NCBI RefSeq assembly: GCF_905171775.1
Contig: NC_053495.1
Span: 109,407,409-109,471,408, forward strand
Length of the DNA stretch: 64,000 nucleotides
Source: Rana temporaria
Taxonomy: Eukaryota > Chordata > Amphibia > Anura > Ranidae
Direction: 5' to 3'
The notes below the pieces were generated by a model, which saw only the letters and a program-made list of their open reading frames with translations, did no database searches and was not told where the DNA came from. Numbering within the stretch: position 1 is the stretch's first letter; each line of letters begins with the position of its first letter. Shown in pieces: positions 54,867 through 64,000 of the stretch. The position numbers and the translations under genes were made by a program.

Positions 54867-55894
54867 CCACTTCCCGCCCAGCCTATGGCCGATTTACGTC
54901 CGGGAAGTGGTTACACAATCCTGACAGGACGTCCTGCAGGATTTCATGCCGCGCGCGCCTGTGGGGGCACGCAGCGCGGCGATCGGTGATGCGGGGTGTC
55001 AGTCTGACACCCTGCATCTCCGATCTCGGTAAAGAGTCTCTCACGGAGACAGACGCGAGTATAGGAGAGCCGATCGGCGGCTCTCCTGACAGGGGGCGTT
55101 CGCGCTGATTGTTTATCAGCGCAGCCCCCCCTCGGATCACCACACTGGACCACCAGGGATGCCCACCCTGGACCACCAGGGTGTGCAAAAAAAAAAAAGA
55201 AATAAAAAAAAAAAAGCATTAGAAAAAAGAAAAAAGATGCCAATCAGTGCCCACAAATGGGCACTGACTGGCAACCTGGGAAAATCAGTGCCACCCCACA
55301 GTGTCCATCAGTGCCACCCCACAGTGTCCATCAGTGCCACCCCACAGTGCCCACCTATCTGTGCCCACCTGTGCCACCCATAAGTGCCGCCCATAAGTAT
55401 CCATCAGTGCCACCCATAAGTGCCGCCCATGAGTGCCCATCTGTGCCGCCCATGAGTGCCCATCAGTGCCGCCTATGAGTGCCCATCAGTGCCGCATAGC
55501 AGCGCCGCCAATCAATGCCACCTCATCTGTGCCCGTCAGTACTACCTCATCGATGTCCATCAGTGCCATCTCATCGGTGCCCATCAGTGCCGCCATATCA
55601 GTGCCCGTAATTGAAAGAGAAAAACTTATTTACAAAAAAATTAACCTAAAAAAGTAAAAACGTTTTTTTGTTTTAAAATTTGCAGTATTTTTTTAGTTGT
55701 TGCGCAAAAAAAAAAAATCGCAGAGGTGATCAAATAACAAAAAAAGAAAGCTCTATTTGTGGGGGAAAAAGGACGCCAATTTTGTTTGGGTACAGTGTTG
55801 TATGACCGCGCAATTGCCATTCAAAGTGCGACAGTGTTGAAAGCTGAAAATTGGCTTGGGCGGGAAGGTGCGTAAGTGCCTGGTACGGAAGTGG
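54867..55894. mobile_element. TTAA-flanked piggyBac-type MITE with decayed tandem core
   Basis: TTAA at 54863-54866 and 55895-55898; ends CCACTTCCCGCCCAGCC and GGTACGGAAGTGG. The flank reads on smoothly ('caaattaagggaatcc') without it. The core 55240-55620 is a degenerate 'agtgcccatcagtgccgcc' array giving spurious Pro/Ser/Cys frames. Confidence 0.92.
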
Positions 55895-56077
55895 TTAAGG
55901 GAATCCAGTGCCCCCCAGAACTAGTGTGTGGGTCCCCTGAAAATTACTGGGCGGGTCATACAAAAACAGGGTGTGGCTTTGACAGGAAGGGGTGGGTCAT
56001 TTTTCTATTAGGAGGTGCAGATATGTAGTCAGGCCTAGGGCAGAACAAAACCTAAATATACTACTGCATATTAGGGC

Positions 56078-56250
56078 TTATTTAGACCGGATCCGATTTA
56101 CAGCGTGATTTTATATTGTGGGAGGAAACCCACGCAGGCACAGGGAGAACATGCAAACTCTATGCAGATGCTGTCACGGGCGGGATTCGAACCAACGACT
56201 CTTTTGCTGCTAGGTCAAAGTGCTATACACTACACCACTGTGCTGAACGA
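56078..56250 (-). mobile_element. tRNA-derived SINE
   Basis: On the minus strand the 5' part has an A-box-like TGGTGTAGTGTATAGCA (about 56238) and a B box GGTTCGAATCC (about 56185) spaced as in a tRNA gene, then the vertebrate SINE core 'gtttgcatgttctccctgtg' and 'cctgcgtgggtttcctccc'. Not a functional tRNA: acceptor pairing is absent. Confidence 0.8.
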
Positions 56251-56892
56251 ACATGATTGCAGCTGAAAGCATGAGAACTTTTTTTTTTTTTTCAATACCA
56301 TGCTTTCCAGCCTTATTGACCCCGCCTCTCTCCATAAAGAGGACCTGTCACACACTAGTCCTATTACAAGGGATGTTTACATTCCTTGTAATAGGAAGAA
56401 AAGTGATCCAAAATCAAAAAAAGTGTCAAAAAAGTGCAAGAATAAAAATATGAGGTAAAAAAAAAAAAAAAATAAAAAAAAATAACGCCCCTGTCCCTAG
56501 AAGCTCGCACTCAGAAGCAAATATGCATGTAAGTCCCGCCCACATATGTAAACACCATTCAAACCACACATGTGAGGTATTGACAAGTTAGGTATCTATT
56601 TACTCGGTGTAACATCATCTTTAACATTATCCATAAAAATTGGGCTAACTTTACTTTTTTTTTTTTTTTTTAATTCATGAACCGTGTTTTTTTTTTGGGC
56701 CAAAAAAAAGTCGTTTTAAAAATTATTGCGCAAATAACGTTGGAAATCAAATAAAAAATGACCGCTAACTTTATTCCCTAGGGTGTCTGCTAAAAAATTA
56801 TATATAATGTTTGGGGGTCCTGATTAATTTCCCAGGAACAAAATATAATTTTTACATGAAGGAGAGAAGTGCCAGAATAGGCGCGGTATGGA

Positions 56893-57073
56893 AGTGGTTA
56901 AAGTGAAATAATAAAAGTGAAATATTCCTTTAAATTTCATACAGGGGGGGAGGGGGGGTACACGCATGTTTCCCGTGCTTAGAACTGTCCCTGTACAAGA
57001 TGTCATTTCTGAAGTGAAACAAAAAAAAGGAAGTTTAAAGTACTCATGGCTATAAAGAATACAGTCATTGCTC

Positions 57074-57107
<34 letters not shown>

Positions 57108-59480
57108 GGTCCCTCCAAATTAAATTACCAGGCCCTTCAGGTCTGGAATGGATATTAAGGGGAACCCCGCCGTAAAAACCCCCCCAAAAAATGGCGTGGG
57201 GTCCCCCCAAATATCCATACCAGACCCTTCAGGTCTGGTGTGGATTTTAAGGGGAACTCCACCCCAAATTGAAAAAAAAATGGCGTGGGGTCCCCCCAAA
57301 TATCCATACCAGACCCTTCAGGTCTGGTGTGGATTTTAAGGGGAACTCCACCCCAAATTGAAAAAAAATGGCGTGGGGTCCCCCCAAATATCCATACCAG
57401 ACCCTTCAGGTCTGGTGTGGATTTTAAGGGGAACTCCACCCCAAATTGAGAAAAAAAATGGCGTGGAGTCCCCCTAAAAATCCACACCAGACCCTTATCC
57501 GAGCACGTTGACCTGGCCGGCCGCAGAAAAGAGGGGGGGACAGAGTGCGGCCCCCCCCTCTCCTGAACCGCACCAGGCCACATGCCCTCAACATGGGGAG
57601 GATGTCCCCATGTTGATGGGGACAAGGGTCTCATCCCCACAACCCTTGCCCGGTGGTTGTGGGGGTATGCGGGCGGGAGGTTTATCAGAATCTGGAAGAC
57701 CCCTTTAACAAAGGGGACCCCCAGATCCTGACCCCCCCCCTGTGCGAAATGGTAATGGGGTACATTGTACCTCTACCATTTCACCCCAAAAAAAATGTCA
57801 AAGTGTTAAAAATGACAGTAGCCGGTTTTTGACAAATCTTTTAATAAAATCTTCTTTTCTTCTTTCCTTCGGGTTTCTTCCGCTGCTTCTTTCTTCTCGT
57901 CCACATCTTGCCCGACGTCTTCTTCTATCTTCTCCGTCCGTCCTTCAGCCTTCTGGTCCCGCATCTTGTGTCTTCTGCGGTCTTCTTCTCGGTCCGCCAG
58001 CCTTCTCGTCCGCATCTTGTGTCTTCTCCGGACCCAGCGTTTGAATTTGAATTGGCCGTCGTGTTCCCGCTCCTGGGACCCGCCCCCCCCGCTGACGCCA
58101 CAAGTAAACTCCTTAGAAGGTCATGTGCGTCAGAGGGGGGCGGGGTCACAGAGCGTCACACAGCGGGGGAATTCAATTTCAATCGCGCCGCCCGGAGAAG
58201 AAGTTCCCGCCGTGTCACACTCATGTGACCCCGCCCCCCTCTGACGCACATGACCTTCTAAGGAGTTTACTTGTGGCGTCAGAGGGGGGCGGGTCCCAGG
58301 AGCGGGAAGACGACGGCCAATTCAAATTCAAACGCTGGGTCCGGAGAAGACACAAGATGCGGACGAGAAGGCTGGCGGACCGAGAAGAAGACCGCAGAAG
58401 ACACAAGATGCGGGACCAGAAGGCTGAAGGACGGACGGAGAAGATAGAAGAAGACGTCGGGCAAGATGTGGACGAGAAGAAAGAAGCAGCGGAAGAAACC
58501 CGAAGGAAAGAAGAAAAGAAGATTTTATTAAAAGATTTGTCAAAAACCGGCTACTGTCATTTTTAACACTTTGACATTTTTTTTGGGGTGAAATGGTAGA
58601 GGTACAATGTACCCCATTACCATTTCACACAGGGGGGGGGTCAGGATCTGGGGGTCCCCTTTGTTAAAGGGGTCTTCCAGATTCTGATAAACCTCCCGCC
58701 CGCATACCCCCACAACCACCGGGCAAGGGTTGTGGGGATGAGACCCTTGTCCCCATCAACATGGGGACATCCTCCCCATGTTGAGGGCATGTGGCCTGGT
58801 GCGGTTCAGGAGAGAGGGGGGGCCGCACTCTGTCCCCCCCTCTTTTCTGCGGCCGGCCAGGTCAACGTGCTCGGATAAGGGTCTGGTGTGGATTTTTAGG
58901 GGGACTCCACGCCATTTTTTTTTTCAATTTGGGGTGGAGTTCCCCTTAAAATCCACACCAGACCTGAAGGGCCTGGAATGGATATTTGCCGGGAACCGCA
59001 CGTCTTTTTTTTTTTTTGTTTTTTACGGCGGGGTTCCCCTTAATATCCATTCCAGACCTGAAGGGCCTGGTAATTTAATTTGGGGGAACCCCTACACATT
59101 TTTTTGTTTGTTTTATGAATGAATCCCTTTAGAATTGTCAGAGCCGACAATTCATTATAGCCGCGTGTGAATTTTTTAAATGACTTTTTTCCTTCTGAAT
59201 GTCATTTTGTGCAGGGGGAGTTCTAAGTGCGGGAAAAATGCGCTATTTCACATGCTGACATTACACCCCCCCTAGGTACGAAATTTAAAGGAATATTTCA
59301 CTTTTATTGTTTCACTTTAAGAATTATTAATTTCACTGCTCCCGAAAAAACGGCCGTTTTAAAAAATAAAAAAAGCATTGATACATGTTCCCTGGGACAG
59401 GACTGAGGTCCCCAAACACTTTTTAGGACAAAACTAGCAGATTAGCCTTTAAAATGAACACTTTTGATTTCTCCCATAGA
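56893..59480. repeat. 2.6-kb near-perfect palindrome (foldback family)
   Basis: Arms mirror about position 58187: 57814-57835 pairs with 58538-58558, and 58121-58130 with 58244-58253. Includes three direct copies of a 105-bp unit ('gtccccccaaatatccatac', 'cttcaggtctggtgtggatt') in the left arm against one in the right. Frames of 66-147 codons (Ser/Leu-rich on one strand, Arg/Glu-rich on the other) mirror each other because of the palindrome and are not called. Confidence 0.92.
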
Positions 59481-60488
59481 CTTCTATAGGGAGTTCGGCG
59501 CGGCTTAACATATTACTTTCAATGCGCCGGCTGCTACGCTGGTTCATGCGCCCAATTAAGCCTCCACCCGGAGTACTAATTAACGCATGAACCAGCGCAG
59601 CGCACAGAGCATAGTAAATCAGGCCCATTGTCACTGAAATGCAAGAACCGCAGGATCGCCTCGTATCGTTTCCTGGCCATGCAAGCAGAGAATATGGGCA
59701 TATGGTGGTGTGGACTTGTGGACCAATACACCTGCAACTTCGGAAATTGGTGTATGCCCATGTTGAGAGTAAGACCCAGAAAGGTCTTAAATTCGGAAAC
59801 CGTAAGTGGTTTCCATTCTCTGGCAAGGACGGAATGGGGATTAGCGGCGATGTAGGTACCAGCATATAAATTACTCTGGTCCACAATAGATCTATAGAGA
59901 TCTTCCGTGAAATACAGCGAATAAAAATCAAGTGACGTAAAATCCGCTGTATCCACCTGAATACCGGGTTGGCCAGTGAATGGGGGAAGTTCGGGTTCTG
60001 CAGAAGTGGTGGGGACCCAATCAGGATAGGCGAATTCTGCAGGAAGGGCACTATGGGCACAACGGGCCTGTCTGTCTTCTTCTTGGTGGCAGCGGGACAC
60101 TACTTGTGCTTGCCACCTCGCCAGCTTGAACTGCACTTATGGGACTCACCACGTCACCACGTGATACTGCAGTGCTGGATGAATGACCAGGGTGTACTAG
60201 GCCGCTTGTGCTTGCCAGTTCACCAGAAGGAATAGCGGCGCTAGTACTTCTCTGCTCCATACAAGGGTCCTGCGGTTCTTGCTGCTCAACAACATCAGAA
60301 CGGGATCGGGTACGCCTGGCCATAGCAGGGACCACAACTTCGTCATCAGAGCTATCTGGCATGGAGCCGCTGTCGTCTACAGGATCGTATTCTGAGCCTG
60401 AATCTGACAGATGCGTGACCTCCTCCTCACTATCTGTCAGGCTCAGAATCCTGTAGGCCTTTTCACTACTGTACATTCGCTTTGCCAT

Positions 60489-61998
60489 TTTGGGCTCTAA
60501 ATTTAGTGGTACAGTAGTGCGATTCACAGGTAAAAAAAGCACCTGACTGTCAACAAACGTAGAAAACGCTTCCAAAAAAACTGTTAGCGATCGCAGGGAT
60601 CAGGCCTGTCTCTGCGAACGCTGCAGTTATGTGTGTTGTGTTTTGGAAGTGACAGTGATCGATCGATACTGCACTTGGGTGGGTTGGGCTGGGCTGGGTG
60701 GATGGGCAAAACACAGGTGCTAGCGGGTATCTGGGCTGATTCCGCTAACAATGTGTTTTTGGGTACCCTAAACTGCTGGGTACGCTAGTATAGATCTGAT
60801 CAGATCAAGTATCGATCCATTCAGATACTATACCACTAAGGGGGGTGTATGCTTTGCGCGTGGGTGTAAGCGTTACTGGCACTAACCTAACGCTGCCTGG
60901 GGCGACACAGACCCTGACTGACGCTAAAATTTAATTGATATCACCCGCCGGACGATGAGGGGGTTAAACCTTTATTGGGTTATATACGGCGGGTGCCCTG
61001 ATGCTATAAACAGCAAACGAACTAACCAGCGTCACCCGTAACACTTATACAGTGATCACTGGTGAAAGGGTTAACTAGGGGGCAATCAGGGGGTTAAAAC
61101 CTTTATTAGGTAATATATGGAGGTACCTGACAATTTCTAAAAACCTGGCGGCGAACCTAAATAACTAACTGGCTAACCTGCGTCACCAGTGACACTTATA
61201 CAGTGATCACTGGTGAAAGGGTTAACTCTAGGGGCAATCAGGGGTTAAAACCTGTATTTAGAAAACTTATGGGGGTACCTAACGCTATAAAAACCTGGCG
61301 GCGAACCACAAAAAATAACTAGCTACCTAGCGGCAACAGTGACACTAATACAGTTATCAGAAAACCGATCGCTTAGTGACACTGGCAATAGGGGGTGAAA
61401 GGGTTAACTAGGACGGTGATCAAGGGGTTAAACCTTTATATGCGGGGAGGGGGGGTAGGGGGCTACCCTGAAACTAAAGGGGCCTAACACTAACTGCCCT
61501 GCAACTTTTTACTGTCACAAATGACACTAAATGCAGTGATCAGTAAATAAATGATCACTGCAATCAGTGACACTGTGACTGGGGGGGTGATCTGAGGGTG
61601 ACTGGGGGGGGGGGGGTTTATGTGCCTATATGTACTGGTGTCAGTGGTCTGTTGGTGCAACTCACTGTTCTGATGTCTTTTCTCCTCAGCGTCGGACGAA
61701 AAGACCGACACGAGGAGGGATGACATCACTTCCTCTGCCTGTGTTTACAGTTACACAGGTAGAGGCAGGCAGAGGAGGAATCTGACTGGCTGGGAGCGAT
61801 CGCGAGGGGGTGGCTAGAAACAAATGGCCTCCCCCTCATCCCGGATCGCTCCCACCGACGAACGAACCGCCGCATGTACCGGGGGGGGGTCCCGATCGGA
61901 CCCCCGACCCATGTCAAGGCAGGCACGTACAGGTGCGTACATGTGCCTGTCCGTGTCGTTCTGCCGATGTATATCTACATGCGGCGGCCATTAAGTGG
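60489..61998 (-). other. piggyBac 5' region with 150-bp tandem repeats
   Basis: 'cagtgatcac' with 'ggtgaaagggttaact' recurs at 61050, 61201 and (degenerate) 61351, with 'ggggttaaacctttatt' at 60961, 61091 and 61250, giving a period near 150 bp over 60880-61600. The last 70 bp ('gtcgttctgccgatgtatat') lead to the CCACTTAA terminus. Probably promoter and subterminal binding region; inferred. Confidence 0.65.
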
Positions 61999-62002
61999 TT
62001 AA

Positions 62003-62334
62003 TGCACCATATGCATTAAGGTGAAAAAACACATTGCTGTGTCCGGCCCCCCCGAGCCTCAGTTTTACTTGCCTAAACCCCAAATTTCTGTGGGCGCGAT
62101 CCAGCGTTGCTATCCATACTGCTTCTTGGCTATTCGTTGGATAGATTGATGGCAGCGCAGCCATTGGTTCCTGCTGCTTACTCTGGGCCGAGTATGACTC
62201 TGGATGCCAAATGTATGACACGGGAGAGCGCCCCCAAGGCAACCCCCTTGGGAGAGAGATTCCCAGAGGGGGTTAGCTGTTTCGTTAAGGAGTCGTGAGA
62301 GCTGCCATGGGACCTCGGGACCTCATCAGTCCAC
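62003..62334. other. Dispersed repeat fragment, unnamed
   Basis: 'gcattaaggtgaaaaaacac' to 'gagagagattcccagagggg'. I recognise it as a ranid dispersed repeat but cannot place its ends or class. No gene. Confidence 0.4.
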
Positions 62335-63110
62335 TGATGGTGGTGGGGGATAGGATCAGTGGCGGCGGTGCTGGGGGGGGGATTAAATCAGTACATTGAG
62401 GGTGTTGGGGTTGCATTAGTGGCAATAGTGCTGGTAGTATAGGGATGACCAGTGGAGGTGGTGGGGTTAGGGATGACATTAGTGGCAGTGGACTGATCTC
62501 ATCCCTATCCCCACCACTGCCACTGATGTCATCCCTATCCCCACCAACGCCACCTTCACTGTTGTCATCCCTATCCCCTCCCATCACCACTGCCTGATGG
62601 AAGGGGGATGGGATCAGTTAGAGGCAGCGGTGCTAATGGGGTCAGTGGCAGAGGGATGGTGGTGGAATGGGATCAGTGGCAGTGGGATGGGATCAGTGGC
62701 AGAGGGATAGGGGTGGAGGGATTAGATTAGAGACAGAGGGATGGGGGTGGCAGTGGGATGGTGGTGGAGGGATGGGATCAGTGGGATGGTGGTGGAGGAA
62801 TGGGATCAGTGGCAGATGAATGCTGATGGAGGGATGGGATCAGTGGCAGAGGAATGGCGGTGGTGAGATGATGGTGGACGGATGATATCAGTGGCAGTGG
62901 GATGGTGGTGGAGGGATGGAATCAGTGGGATGGTGGTGGAATAATGGGATCAGTGGCAGAGGAATGTTGGTGGAGGCGTGGGGTCAGTGGGATGGTTGTG
63001 GATGAATAGGATCAGTGGCAGAGGGATGGTGGTGAAGGGATAGTATCAGTGGCAGTGAAATGGTGGTAGGCGGGATGGGATCAGGGGCAGTGGGATGGAT
63101 GGGATCAGGG
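62335..63110. repeat. GATGGGATCAGTGGCAG minisatellite
   Basis: About 775 bp of degenerate units 'gatgggatcagtggcagagg' and 'gatggtggtggagg', lengths 17-45 bp, with a C/T-rich inverted segment at 62490-62585. Non-coding. Confidence 0.9.
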
Positions 63111-63600
63111 ACAGTGTCCTATGTCTGGGGACTGTCCCTGGAAACCAGGGACATCTGGTCACCCTATGATTAAGGCTTCCATTCCCACAGCCATTTACAT
63201 GCCGTCACCACTGCTGCCTAGCCTATTTAAATTAATGCCTGGCTGAAGCAAACACCACTGCTTGCATGTAGCCACACACAAAGCGGTTACGGACAGCTGT
63301 CTGAGCCTGGATCCTGCTGACTCAGGGGCGTAACTAGAAATCACAGGGCCCCATAGCAAAATGTTGTATGGGGCCCCCCCCCTCCAAAAAAAAAATAAAC
63401 TAATGCCATTGAACAACACATTACTACACTCATGTGGCACAGTACCCAAGCAACAGCTTATATTAATTTTGAACAGCAAAACAAAAATTTAAATAACCTG
63501 TTGGTGTGCCTTGAGGACTGGAGTTGGGAAACACTGCTCTAGACCTCGCTGTTCATAGTGTCCATGAGGCCCCATGCTTCCGATGTAGAGGTCCATGGTC
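63111..63600. other. Small repeat fragments
   Basis: 'gggactgtccctgg...ccagggaca' hairpin (63128-63153), a hAT-MITE left end CAGGGGCGTAACTAGAAATC at 63323, and 'cttgaggactggagttggga' at 63512, the complement of the MITE start at 53225. No gene. Confidence 0.55.
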
Positions 63601-64000
63601 TTTACACAATACATGATCCTGGAGGAGGAGGGAGAGGGGGGGGGATAGGACAGAGGAAGGGGAGTAGAGGGGAAGGGGAAAGAGGACATAAGGAGGAGAG
63701 GGAGAGGTGAGAGAAAAGGAGGGGGCAAGAGGGCAGAAAGAGAACGGGGGAAACCGAGGGAGGGGAGGGAGAGAGGACAGAGAAAGGGATGGGGGAAGAG
63801 GACAGAGAGTAGACAGAGGGGGAGAGGAGAGAAGGAGGGGGAGAAAAGACAGGGGGCAGAGAGGATATAGAGGGGGGAGGTGAGAGTAGACACAGGGAGT
63901 TTAGTAGAGAGAGGGTGGGGGGATCAGAGCAGACAGAGAGATGTGGGAGAGGAGAGAGTAGACAGAGGGAGTTTAGTAGAGAGAGGGTGGGGGGATCAGA
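63601..64000. repeat. Purine-rich (GA) tract to the window edge
   Basis: Almost pure A/G on the plus strand with short 'gacagagag' units; a 43-bp unit starting 'gtagacagagggagtttagt' repeats imperfectly near 63890 and at 63958-64000. The 134-codon Ser/Leu/Pro frame on the minus strand is compositional. Confidence 0.9.

Larger units (their letters stand above)
49962..59626. mobile_element. Harbinger-ended block inserted in piggyBac transposase
   Basis: Ends GGGCCTGATTTACCA and TAAATCAGGCCC, with ATT on both sides (49959-49961, 59627-59629). Removing it plus one ATT joins the piggyBac frame exactly. The left 500 bp (49962-50465) and right 145 bp (59482-59626) are its own ends; between lie a foldback fragment, TTAA repeats, hAT MITEs, a SINE and a 2.6-kb palindrome. 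No gene for its own transposase. Confidence 0.92.
48862..60488 (-). pseudogene. piggyBac transposase, split by a 9.7-kb insertion
   Basis: RNase-H-fold transposase cutting at TTAA. Start at 60488 (MAKRMYSSEKAYRILSL), then an acidic Ser-rich N-terminus (DSEEEVTHLSDSGSEYD). A frameshift near 60070. The domain begins FTGQPGIQVDTADF (about 59980) and runs to AILRFLHFSDN (59632). Here the Harbinger-ended block starts; beyond it, at 49958, the frame continues without loss. First Asp in VVCVDESLIKFSG (about 49845), a one-base frameshift near 49675, second Asp in YHLYVDNYYTSV (about 49595), third in GGVDLNDQLM (about 49275), and a C-terminal cysteine finger (CCVCTKCGYRRD, CPRCPDDPGLC) to the stop at 48862. 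About 580 codons. Two frameshifts plus the insertion disable it. Confidence 0.93.
46259..61998 (-). mobile_element. piggyBac element, interrupted
   Basis: Left end CCACTTAAAGACAAAG follows ctaa (46255-46258, expected TTAA); right end, read inward, CCACTTAATGGCCGCC with TTAA at 61999-62002. The left end may instead lie at 44337. It carries one transposase gene on the minus strand (60488 to 48862). Insertions: Harbinger MITE 46306-47008, LINE tail 47303-47423 and a 9.7-kb Harbinger-ended block 49962-59626. Without these it is about 5.2 kb. The 3' side (47433-48861) is non-coding, the 5' side (60489-61998) has 150-bp repeats. Confidence 0.8.

Noticed and set aside
55257..55657. Ser/Pro/Cys-rich repeat frames
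   Set aside because: Degenerate tandem array in a TTAA MITE.
56170..56250. tRNA gene
   Set aside because: A and B boxes are present, but the sequence continues into a SINE core and cannot form the acceptor stem; called a SINE.
57742..58566. Pairs of Ser/Leu-rich and Arg/Glu-rich frames on opposite strands
   Set aside because: They mirror each other because the DNA is a palindrome; the frames have no independent support.

Overview
This window is vertebrate nuclear DNA, most likely from a frog and probably a true frog (Ranidae). I see no single-copy host gene. Every protein-coding signal belongs to a transposable element. The ranid assignment rests on TTAA-flanked repeats with CCACTT ends and Harbinger repeats with GGGCCAGATTCAC ends, which I recognise as typical of ranid genomes; it is recollection plus inference, not a search.

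Layout. 1-2136: 5' part of an L1 LINE on the minus strand (ORF1), split by a Harbinger MITE. 2137-2777: solo LTR. 3664-5135: degenerate A+T-rich repeat. 5136-8066: small MITEs and a 31-bp minisatellite. 8067-24915: a Tc1 element opened by several generations of insertions. An autonomous-type Harbinger (8513-20834) sits in it, a Harbinger MITE (8622-17146) in that, a second autonomous-type Harbinger (8726-16556) in the MITE, and a hAT element plus another MITE in that. A foldback hAT and a TTAA MITE sit in the Tc1 3' half. Subtracting each insert and one target-site copy returns about 1.57 kb for Tc1, 3.8 kb for the outer Harbinger, 0.69 kb for the MITE and 4.1 kb for the inner Harbinger, all normal family sizes.

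25300-44300: an L1 ORF2 remnant appears at both edges of a Penelope-like element with a GIY-YIG nuclease. The Penelope element is itself split by a 12-kb hAT transposon (27169-39188) that encodes a broken BED-finger transposase and carries an Ngaro-type tyrosine-recombinase retrotransposon and a Harbinger remnant. 44337-62002: TTAA-type repeats, then a piggyBac element whose transposase frame is split by a 9.7-kb Harbinger-ended insertion full of other repeats. 62003-64000: minisatellite and purine-rich DNA.

Functional logic. Two Harbinger elements carry the usual two-gene set: a DDE nuclease and a Myb/MADF DNA-binding partner. The inner element's MADF gene is open in every exon and is interrupted only by a MITE near its 3' end. 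The 12-kb hAT shares both ends with the 2.4-kb foldback element at 21041-23441 and is its likely source of transposase. The piggyBac resembles the many TTAA MITEs in insertion site and first bases. All transposase genes carry frameshifts, stops or insertions, so nothing here looks active as it stands.
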